NCBI GenBank assembly: GCA_963771835.1
Contig: CAVYVA010000002.1
Span: 1-64,000 of the forward strand
Source of the DNA: CAVQCJ01 sp963771835
GTDB taxonomy: Bacteria > Actinomycetota > Actinomycetes > Prado026
Direction: 5' to 3'
Length of the DNA: 64,000 nt
Below, in pieces: positions 1-7,900 of this stretch (position 1 is the stretch's first letter; each line of letters starts with the position of its first letter). The translations under genes were made by a program, and so were the position numbers. The notes under the pieces are model-generated. The model was given only the letters and a program-made list of their open reading frames with translations. It was not told the origin of the DNA and searched no databases.

Positions 1-382
1 TCTACTCAGGTCCATCCAACGGTCATAAGTGCCACCACGGCGAAGCCGGTTAGCAGCGCCAGTTCGTGGCGTCGGAGCGGCACTACGCGTGCCCGCCGCA
101 TCACCTGCTTGGCAAGGCAGTGGGCAGACCAGCATTCACTCGCACAAGCGCCGCCATCCGCCATTCGAGTTGCGAGCCATCGCCGAACAATAGGCCAAGC
201 CAGTGCTTTCGGTTGATGGAGAATGCCGGTTCTGGGGTGTCGAGGCGAAGCTGCGGCGTCCGACCCTGGGCAACGCGTCCTCACGGTTATCTCGGCCTCG
301 ACACCCGCACATACTGCCGGTTCTTGGGCTGTCGACAACCCCGGATCGTGGGGCCCTGGTCATCGTCCGGGGAGGTTCCCTC
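1..382. other. Non-coding leader of the integrase with repeat copies
   Basis: No convincing gene is seen here. The stretch carries two copies of a short motif on the + strand: a degenerate copy at 221-243 and a cleaner one at 315-333, about 91 bp apart. The cleaner one is the exact inverse of a site just after the integrase. A ribosome-binding site (GGGGAGG, about 369-375) precedes the integrase ATG at 383. Longer readings starting upstream of that ATG look like chance extensions. Confidence 0.5.
315..333 (+). repeat. Left arm of inverted repeat enclosing the integrase gene
   Basis: The 19 bases TGCCGGTTCTTGGGCTGTC occur here and, as an exact inverse, at 1293-1311, so they bracket the recombinase gene. 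A degenerate copy lies at 221-243. Possible roles, all inferred: recombinase binding sites, the ends of a small mobile unit, or a stem-loop in the transcript. Confidence 0.75.
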
Positions 383-1294
383 ATGTCCGAGCAGTCGACC
401 CTGATGCGTCCCGACTCCTTCGATCCGTTCTCCAGCGCCCGCCTGGCCGCGGCCGGGTTCCTGGCCCGCTACGCCGGGCGCACCCGCGAGGCTTACGCCG
501 CAGATCTGAGGACCTACCTGACCTGGTGCGCCAACCGGCAGCTCGACGTGTTCGCGGTGACCCGGGCGCACATCGAGGTCTACGTCCGGTGGCTCGAGGA
601 AGAACGCCACCTCGCCCCCGCCACCGTGGCCCCGCGGCTGTCCACGGTGATCGGGTTCTACCGCTGCCTGGTCATCGACGGGCGGCTGGAGAAGTCACCC
701 GCCGACTACGTCCGCCGACCCCGGGTCTCCCCGGACTCCCAGGCCCTCGGCCTGGACCGGATGCAACTCGGCGCCCTGGTCGCGGCCGCCCGCGGGTCCA
801 GCCCGATGGACGCCGCCCTGATCACCCTGCTCGGCCTTCTCGGGCTCCGGATCTCCGAAGCCTGCTCCATCGACATCGAGGACTTCGGGGTCGAACGCGG
901 GCACCGCACCCTGCACATCATCGGCAAAGGCGGCAAGCCCGCCCTCCTCCCGCTCCCGCCACCGGTGGCCCGCACCCTCGACCTCGCCGCCGACGAACGC
1001 GGCACCGGGCCGTTGCTGCTCACCCGCACCGGGCGGCGGATGGACCGCTACGCCGCGACCCGGATCGTGCACCGCCTCGCGAAGAGAGCCGGGATCGCCC
1101 ACCAGATCGGCTGCCACTCCCTTCGCCACTCCTACATCACCGCCGCCCTCGACGCCGGCGTCCCCCTTCGCGACGTCCAGATCGCCGCCCGGCAGGCCGA
1201 CCCGCGGACCACCACCCGCTACGACCGCGCCCGCGGCAACCTCGACCGCCACGCCAACTACATCGTCGCCGCCTTCATCGCCGGCGCCGCCTGA
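383..1294 (+). CDS. Tyrosine recombinase (XerC/D-like phage-type integrase)
   Basis: This 303-residue site-specific DNA recombinase would cut and rejoin DNA through a 3'-phosphotyrosine intermediate. The N-terminal SAM-like core-binding domain (about residues 20-105, with TREAYAADLRTYLTWC) is followed by the catalytic domain. Visible catalytic positions are Arg in LGLRISEA, His245 and Arg248 in CHSLRH, and Tyr280 in TTTRYD. The second conserved His, usually found in an ARHADPRTT context, is Gln271 (codon CAG at 1193-1195), which is unusual. The ATG at 383 was chosen because GGGGAGG stands just upstream. The gene is enclosed by a 19-bp inverted repeat (315-333 and 1293-1311). No excisionase or phage structural gene is adjacent, so it may be a stranded integrase. 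Family assignment is secure; the target site is unknown. Confidence 0.9.
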   Translation: MSEQSTLMRPDSFDPFSSARLAAAGFLARYAGRTREAYAADLRTYLTWCANRQLDVFAVTRAHIEVYVRWLEEERHLAPATVAPRLSTVIGFYRCLVIDGRLEKSPADYVRRPRVSPDSQALGLDRMQLGALVAAARGSSPMDAALITLLGLLGLRISEACSIDIEDFGVERGHRTLHIIGKGGKPALLPLPPPVARTLDLAADERGTGPLLLTRTGRRMDRYAATRIVHRLAKRAGIAHQIGCHSLRHSYITAALDAGVPLRDVQIAARQADPRTTTRYDRARGNLDRHANYIVAAFIAGAA

Positions 1295-1311
1295 CAGCCC
1301 AAGAACCGGCA
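1293..1311 (-). repeat. Right arm of inverted repeat enclosing the integrase gene
   Basis: This is the exact reverse complement of 315-333. It begins inside the integrase stop codon (TGA at 1292-1294). Reading on the minus strand it extends to GAATGCCGGTTCT, which is shared with the degenerate copy at 221-243. Confidence 0.75.
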
Positions 1312-1460
1312 TTCGGTGCGCCGTCCCCCCGCGACGGCGGAGACAACGCGGCGGGGGTTGTTTCGGGAAGGGCGCAGATCTCGTCATGTAACCGCGCGGC
1401 TATCCCAGGCGTCATTGGGCTGGGATCGTCCCTGCCAGGACTGTCGGACAGGAGGCCCGC

Positions 1461-2012
1461 ATGGTTGGAGGGCCGGGGGGTGGCGCCGCCGCGGAGTTCG
1501 ACTTGTTCTATGCCGGTACCGCGACGCGGGTCCTGCGTCAAATGGTTCTGCTGACCGGTGATCTGGCAGAGGCGGAGGACGTCACACAGGAGGCGTTCGA
1601 GCGGGCCTGGCTGCGGTGGTCGACGGTCCAGGACTGCGGGTCGCCTGAGGCGTGGGTGCGCACTGTTGCCCGGCGGCTAGCAGTGAGTCGGTGGCGCCGG
1701 TTGCGCAATGCGTCCGCTGCCTGGCTTAGACGCGGTGCAACTCCGGACTCACCCGGGCTGGACCCCGAGCGCGTTGCGCTGCTGATCGCCCTGGGCCAGC
1801 TGCCCGAGGCGCAGCGCGTGGCGATCGTCCTGCACCACCTAGCCGACCTGCCGGTAGAGCAGGTCGCGAAGGAGACGGGAGCGAGCGTGTCCGCAGTGAA
1901 GCAACGGCTGGTCCGCGGACGCGCAGCGCTTGCCGTGCTTCTGGCAGACGACCAGCTCGCGTCCGAGCCGTTGCAGCCTGGCCCGACGATCGTTCGAGAA
2001 GGTGAGCAATGA
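1461..2012 (+). CDS. ECF sigma factor, SigE-like family
   Basis: A 183-residue extracytoplasmic-function sigma factor that would direct RNA polymerase to a specific promoter set. Region 2 is seen around residues 10-75 (LFYAGTATRVLRQM, then AEDVTQEAFERAWLRW). Region 4 is near the C-terminus (LGQLPEAQRVAIVLHHLADL, then VAKETGASVSAVKQRLVRGR, a helix-turn-helix). There is no region 1 or 3, as expected for ECF factors. The ATG follows ACAGGAGG. The stop overlaps the next start by 4 nt (ATGA), so the downstream membrane protein is translationally coupled and probably its partner or regulator. Confidence 0.9.
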   Translation: MVGGPGGGAAAEFDLFYAGTATRVLRQMVLLTGDLAEAEDVTQEAFERAWLRWSTVQDCGSPEAWVRTVARRLAVSRWRRLRNASAAWLRRGATPDSPGLDPERVALLIALGQLPEAQRVAIVLHHLADLPVEQVAKETGASVSAVKQRLVRGRAALAVLLADDQLASEPLQPGPTIVREGEQ

Positions 2013-2758
2013 GCGATCTATTGACCGAGCGCCTGCACGCGAGCGCCGAGCGGATCCCCGGAGCCGTGCGCCCCGCCCGCGAGGTGCGGCGAGAAGCCGA
2101 ACGCGCTCGCCGGGTGCGGCGCGTGGTAGGCGGAGCGCTGGTGGGCGCCGTCGTGGTGGCCGTTCTTTTCGGAGTCGGCTTGGGCGGGCACACCCTGTCC
2201 GAGCCTGAGCCGATCACCACACCCAGTCCGAAACCAACGCCGGGGGTGTACACCCTTGCCCCGGACCCGTTCCTGTCTGGTGTCGGCTGGGCCGGCTTCT
2301 GGGGTGCTGGGGGACCTACCGTGAATCGTACGAACACCGAGCCGGCGCTCATGGAGTGCATCGGCGACGTGCACCAGTTGGGGGCAACCGAGATCGCGGC
2401 CGCGACCTACGTGCAGCCCGGAGGGGGGTTCAACAACGAGTTCGTGCTGCGCTATGACGACGGCGGCAGCGCCACCACCGCGTTCGCAAACATGCGCACC
2501 AAGTTCGCGCGTTGTCACCGCCAGCAGAGCAATCCTGCGTTCCTCTACCCGATCCCTGACTCCGTGTTCGTGGCGCCCACCGGCCCGATCGATGACATGT
2601 TCGAAGGGGAAGATCCGGGCCACTACCAGGTGTACGCGGCCCGCGAGGGCAACGTCGTCGTGGCCGTTGAGTCGCTTGGAGGCTGGGGCGACCGGCCAGG
2701 TAACACCCTGAGCGGTCTTCTGGACAGAGCGCTGGGACCGGATTGGTCGACGCAGTGA
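2009..2758 (+). CDS. Membrane-anchored protein coupled to the ECF sigma factor
   Basis: A 249-residue protein of no family I can name. Residues 1-32 are an Arg-rich cytoplasmic segment (EVRREAERARRVRR). A single membrane helix follows at about 33-55 (VVGGALVGAVVVAVLFGVGL), then a Pro/Thr linker and a predicted external domain of about 170 residues. That domain has two cysteines (in MECIGD and FARCHRQQ), which might form a disulfide. The layout and the ATGA overlap with the sigma gene suggest a role in sensing or controlling the sigma factor. However, the cytoplasmic part is short and lacks the zinc-binding HxxxCxxC anti-sigma motif, so this is inference. Confidence 0.75.
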   Translation: MSDLLTERLHASAERIPGAVRPAREVRREAERARRVRRVVGGALVGAVVVAVLFGVGLGGHTLSEPEPITTPSPKPTPGVYTLAPDPFLSGVGWAGFWGAGGPTVNRTNTEPALMECIGDVHQLGATEIAAATYVQPGGGFNNEFVLRYDDGGSATTAFANMRTKFARCHRQQSNPAFLYPIPDSVFVAPTGPIDDMFEGEDPGHYQVYAAREGNVVVAVESLGGWGDRPGNTLSGLLDRALGPDWSTQ

Positions 2759-2772
2759 GTCACCGGATCGGT

Positions 2773-3086
2773 TCAGGCACGGTTGGCGAACGGTCCAGCC
2801 AGGGTTTCCCTGTCGGGAGGCTGGCGCACCGAAGTGCCGTTATGCAGCGGTCGGTATGTCGCCGGCGGATCTCTCATTCCATCCGCGGCCCGTAGCACCG
2901 TCTGGTGGCGGAAGCAGTAGACCATCCCCGCCAGCCTTCCGTCGTCTTCGACGCCCAGGTGAGCTGCCCTGGCAGCCAGCGGTCGTCGTGGAGGACCTCG
3001 ACGCCGGGGGGTGGCTCGAGACAGCCCTTCCTCAGGCTGAAGCGGTCGACTGCCTTCCTGCATGGCGGGCCTTCAGATGAGAGCAT
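2773..3086 (-). pseudogene. Small hypothetical protein broken by a one-base shift
   Basis: On the minus strand, coding-like sequence with high G/C third positions runs in one frame (PPPGVEVLHDDRWLPGQL, then KTTEGWRG). It continues in another frame (MVYCFRHQTVLRAADG) to a TGA at 2773. Adding one base in the CCCC run at 2926-2929 joins them as WRGMVYCFR. The product would be about 100 residues. It resembles small actinobacterial proteins of the type 'GVEVLHDGRWLPGQL', with no known function. The start is uncertain (ATG at 3086 is possible). The gene diverges from the glycosyltransferase. Confidence 0.35.
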
Positions 3087-4516
3087 CGGGTGTGCGTGAG
3101 GTTCGCATCGACCCGGTATCGCTGGAACGGCTGGCACGACTCCTGGACGCGGAGCGTGCTGGGCGGCTCAAGAGCAACGTGGTCCTCGCCCGTCGCATCC
3201 TGGACGGTCGGGTCGTGTGGAACGTGAACGCGACGGCCTCCGGTGGAGGGGTCGCAGAGATGCTCACGACGCTGTTGGCCTATACCCGCGGGGCAGGTGT
3301 CGACGCGCGTTGGCTGGTCCTGGAGGGGAACCCGAGGTTCTTCCGGATCACCAAGCGTCTGCACAACCTCCTGCACGGGGCCCCTGGTGACGGTGGCCCA
3401 CTGGGTGACGCGGAGCGGGACGAGTACGAGTCGGTCCTCGCCGGCAACCTCGACAACGTGAAGTCACGGGTGCGGGCTGGGGACATCGTGCTCCTACACG
3501 ACCCGCAGGCAGCAGGGATGGCAGAGGGACTGCGAGCGGCGGGCGCTCATGTCGTGTGGCGCTGTCACATCGGCCGGGACACACCGACCGAGCTCACCGA
3601 CGTCGGCTGGAACTTCTTGGAGCCCTACGTCAATCAGGCGGACGCCACGATCTTCTCGCGCGAAGCCTACGGCCCCCGATGGTTGGATCGGCGACGCTCG
3701 CGGATCATCGCTCCCTCGCTGGACCCGTTCAGCACCAAGAATGTTCAGCTGCCACCAGCCGATGTCGACGCGACCCTGCGCTACGCCGGCCTTGTGGCCA
3801 GGCCCGGGGAGCAGGGCAGTTTGGCCTTCGGCCGGCGCGACGGGTCCTCTGGTACGGTGCGCGCCCACGGCAACCTCGTCGTCGCCGGCGACATGGTGCC
3901 CGGGGACGTGCGCGTCGTAGTACAGATCAGCCGTTGGGACCGGCTCAAGGACATGGCCGGGGTACTCACCGCCTTCGCCACCAACCTATCCAGACTGCCG
4001 AGCGATGCTCACCTGATGCTGGTGGGGCCCGATGTGTTGGGGGTGAGCGACGACCCGGAGGGCGCCGAAGTGCTCTTCGAGTGCGTCGACATGTGGAAGA
4101 CGCTGCCGATTGAGGCGAGACAACGTGTGCATCTGGTCTCGTTGCCGATGGACGACGTGGACGAGAACGCCCACCTCGTCAACGCCTTGCAGCGGCACGC
4201 CACTGTCGTCGTGCAGAAGAGCCTCGTGGAGGGCTTCGGGCTGACGGTGACCGAGCCGATGTGGAAGAACCGTCCGGTAGTCGCCTCCGCTGTCGGTGGC
4301 ATCCAGGACCAGATCGTGGACGGGGAGAGTGGCTTGATGCTGGCCGACCCAGCCGACCTGAGTGGGTTCACGGATCTGATCGCTACCGTGCTCGATGATG
4401 ACAACCTCGCACAGCGGCTCGGTGTCGCCGCCGGCAAGAGGGTGCGCGACCAGTACCTCGGCGACCGGCACCTGATCCAATACACAGAACTATTCAACGA
4501 GCTACTGCGGGAGTAG
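3077..4516 (+). CDS. treT: GT4 glycosyltransferase, trehalose synthase TreT-like
   Basis: A 479-residue retaining glycosyltransferase with two Rossmann halves. TreT enzymes make trehalose from a nucleotide-diphosphate glucose and glucose. Supporting signs are the N-terminal VWNVNATASGGGVAEML acceptor loop, GDIVLLHDPQAAGM, VWRCHIGRDTPTE, and the C-terminal donor site VEGFGLTVTEPMWKNRPVV with the paired glutamates of the GT4 E-x7-E motif. The match runs over the whole length. The start is uncertain: ATG at 3062 or 3077, or GTG at 3092, none with a strong ribosome-binding site. No other trehalose gene is adjacent. The glycosyltransferase class is secure; trehalose as the product follows from family resemblance. 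Confidence 0.85.
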   Translation: MRASGVREVRIDPVSLERLARLLDAERAGRLKSNVVLARRILDGRVVWNVNATASGGGVAEMLTTLLAYTRGAGVDARWLVLEGNPRFFRITKRLHNLLHGAPGDGGPLGDAERDEYESVLAGNLDNVKSRVRAGDIVLLHDPQAAGMAEGLRAAGAHVVWRCHIGRDTPTELTDVGWNFLEPYVNQADATIFSREAYGPRWLDRRRSRIIAPSLDPFSTKNVQLPPADVDATLRYAGLVARPGEQGSLAFGRRDGSSGTVRAHGNLVVAGDMVPGDVRVVVQISRWDRLKDMAGVLTAFATNLSRLPSDAHLMLVGPDVLGVSDDPEGAEVLFECVDMWKTLPIEARQRVHLVSLPMDDVDENAHLVNALQRHATVVVQKSLVEGFGLTVTEPMWKNRPVVASAVGGIQDQIVDGESGLMLADPADLSGFTDLIATVLDDDNLAQRLGVAAGKRVRDQYLGDRHLIQYTELFNELLRE

Positions 4517-4537
4517 CCCCGGTTCCCGCCGTAGCTT

Positions 4538-4714
4538 GATGAACTACCGCGGGACCAATGGCACTCCGTCATCTCCGGGTCGTTTGTGTTTGTGGAGGAA
4601 GGTCAGCGGAGCCGCGACAAGTTCATGTCCTCGGGGCAGAACGTGGCCATCAAAGGGACGGTCAAGGGCTACTACGTGTTCAAGCGCTGCCCCGAGAACC
4701 GATCGGAGGCATGA
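4538..4714 (+). pseudogene. 3' remnant of an unidentified gene
   Basis: An open frame with a clear coding bias runs for 58 codons to TGA at 4712-4714 (for example SRDKFMSSGQNVAIKG and VKGYYVFKRCPENRSEA). It has no start codon near its 5' end, where an in-frame TAG lies just upstream. It looks like the C-terminal tail of a lost gene. From 4715 to 4904 I see only a short GCCGGC stem-loop (about 4813-4830) that could act as a terminator. Confidence 0.35.
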
Positions 4715-4904
4715 CCCGCCAAGGCCTGACCATGACGCCGGGTGACTGCCCAGGGAGCGCCTCTCCCACGATTCGCCGAAGCCACGGGGAAGAGCAGCTC
4801 CCACACGACGACAGCCGGCCCGAGAGCCGGCCGCCCGCTCAACCACAAGCAAAACTCACATATGTCGCACCACGGCGCTCGCGTTCGCGACGTTTGCCCG
4901 GTGC

Positions 4905-7900
4905 CTATCCCCGCGCGGGGCAGGTCGGCTGGAACGGCTGGTCGCCAACGTAGCGCGCCCACTCCGTCGTCGTCAGGTCGCGGCCGGCGAACGTGCACGC
5001 ATCAGCCAGCCACTGCCGAGGCGTGCCGGGCATCGTGAACCAGGTGTCCGCGACGGCGTCGGTGACGTCACGGGGCATCGTCCCGGCGATGTCGCCCGTC
5101 GGCGTCACCCAGGACCAGGCCGGGCCAACCCGACCGAGTGTCGTAGCCGCGCCCAGCCGCCGCAGCGTGGCGGCGTCCCACATCGCCACGGTGCCGTCGC
5201 TCCCGGACGAGACGAGCATGCTCCCGTCGGATGCGTACGACAGCGCGAGGGTCACGCCGGTGTGCGCGAGCACCCGGTCCGTGAGCGGCGCCAGTGTGGC
5301 CGCGTCGAACTCGGCGATGGTGCCGCCGCCGGTGCCGACCGCGAGCCGGGCGTCGTCCGGCGACCACGCCAGCACCGTCGCCGGCAACGAACCCAGCTCG
5401 GCCTGCGCGTCCGTCCTACCCGAGGCCGTGTCGACCAGGACGAGTGACTGCGACCGGTGCGGAGCCGTCCCGGACACCCCACCCGAGGCTGCCTCGCCTC
5501 GGGGCTGGTAGGCCATCACCAGCAGACCCCCGCGGGGGTCCACCTCAAAAGGGATCGCCCACTGCAGGTGCGCCTGGGGTCCGGCGAACGTCAGTGTCAG
5601 GGTGCGCTGCACGCGTCCCGAGGCGACGTCGATCTGCTGCAGCTCGTACTGGTCGACCCCTGCGAAGATCGTGCGCCCGTCGGCGGAGGGGGCGGCCACG
5701 AACGCCACGGCAGGGTCGTGTTCCGGGACGTTTGCCGGGTGGTCGAGCAGTACCGCCCCGGTGGCCAGGTCCATCACCACGAACCGGGCAAAGGTGCCCG
5801 TGCTGCCTAGGCTGAGAACGGCGCGTGCGCCGTCGGGCGTCGCGGTGACCCACTCGATGGTCAGGCCGGCGGGCACGGTGAGGGGCCAGGCGGTCGTCGT
5901 TGCGGTTCGAAGATCCGTGCGGTAGACCTGCTCGGCTCCCTGACCCCCGCCCGACGCCGGTCGGGTCCCGACGAGGTAATGCCCGAACAGCGCCTGGTCC
6001 TGGTCGTCCGGCGGCACGGCCGCGCCGGCCTGCACCGTGCGCGGCACCGAGCGCAGGTCCCAGGAGACGATCTGGGAGTCCAGACCGTCGGTGTACAGCG
6101 AAGCCGAGCTGCCGCTGCCGGCCCAGGCCAGACCCTGGATGGCGCCGTTCCCGGTCTGGGACACCACCGTGGCGCCAGCCGGCGCGGTGAGCACGAGAAC
6201 CGAGCCGTCGCTGGCGGCCGCGGCCAGCCGGGTCCCGTCCGGTGAGAAGGCCAGGTGCGTGATCGAGGTCCCGAGCCCCTGGCCGGAGCGCGCCGGTCCC
6301 GACAGCGCCGTCACGGCCGTCTGCTCGGGGGTCTGCGGGTCGGTCGGGTCGACGTACGCCACCCGGTCACCTGCGCGGTCGATCGCGACGACGCAGTAGA
6401 CCGTGTCGTTCGTGCAGGTGGCCGCTCCCGCGGGCCGGCCGCCGGCCACCACGTGCAGGTCGGACGCCTTGACGACCTCCAGCGACTCGTCGCTGCGCTG
6501 GATCACCACGCGGTCGTCGCCGGTTGCGAACGACGCGATGGGCACGCCCGAACGGAAGATGCGGGGCGCGGCGGCCCAGTTCGCGGTGTCGTAGACCTCG
6601 AGCCGGTCCGCCAGCCCACTGCCCGATGCCGAGGCGGTCACGACCAGGAACCGGCCGTTGCCGGTGAAGTGCGCGCACGTGGGCGTGCTCGCCTCCGTTG
6701 CGACGCTGTCCAGCGCACGCACCACCGATCCGGTGCGCGCATCCGCGACGAGCACTCCCTGTCCGTCGTCCTGCCCGCACTCCGCCAGCATCGAGCCGTC
6801 GGGGCTGATGTCGCCGACGCTGTCTCCCACCAGCCGGTAGGCGGTGACCAGCTTTTGGCTGGCCGGGTCGAACACGAGGACGTTGCGGCTGTTGTCGAAC
6901 GCGAGCAGCCGCGACCCGTCGGCCGGTGCTCCCACCCACAGCAGCCGGTTCTCGGTCTGGATCCGGAACGCCGCACCCCCGTCCGCCTGGACCGCCGACA
7001 GCAGTGCCCCCCGCGTGTCGGGTGAGTCCTGCAGCCGGTACGAAGCGGCGGCGAGCAGCAACGAGGTGGTCCGGTCCGGGACCGTGTACGACTGTGCGGC
7101 CAGCCGACGCGCGTCCGCGGACAGCGCGGCCCGGTCGGCGTTGTCGCGTTCGTGCAGCGCGACTGCGCCCACGGCGGTCGCGACCAGCGCGGCCACCGCG
7201 ACACCCGCGGTCGCGGCCGTGAGCCGCCGGCGGCGACGGCGTTCCCTGGCCAGCTCGGCCCCAACCGCGGCGCGGGACGCCTCGACGTACTCGCGTTCGG
7301 GTCCCGACAGGTCGTCGGGGTGCTGCTCGGCCCACTCCAGCGCCGCCTGCAGCCGCGGCCCGCGGAGCAGGTCCGCGTCCGGGCGCCCGGCATGCACCCA
7401 CGCCTTCGTCGACCCGGCCAGGTGCTCGAGCTGGTCCGCGACAACGGCGCGTTCGTCCAGCCACGTCCGCAGCCGTGGCCACCCGCCGAGCAGGGCCTCG
7501 TGGGCGAGCTCGGCGGTGCCGGCGCCGACCGTGACCAGTCGAGCCACGGCCAGCTGCGCCAGCGCGTCCCGCGCCGCTTCGTCGCCCTCAGGCACGATGT
7601 CGGGGAGCTGCACCGGCCGACGGGTCCACACCCCGCCCGAACGGGTCGCCATCCGGAGCAGCATCCGGCGCGCCGCTGCCTGCGCGGGCGCCCCGAGGGC
7701 GGCGAACGACTCCTCGGCCATCGACTCCAGCGCCCCGCGCACGCCACCGGCATGGTGGTACGCCTCCAGTGTCAGCCGGTCACCGGTGCGCTCGTGCCAG
7801 GTGCGCTCGAGTGCGGCCGACAGCAACGGCAGCGAGCCGGCCTGCCCGCGCACGTCCGCGACCACCGTCTCGGCGAGGCCGGGCGCGACGGCGACGCCGG

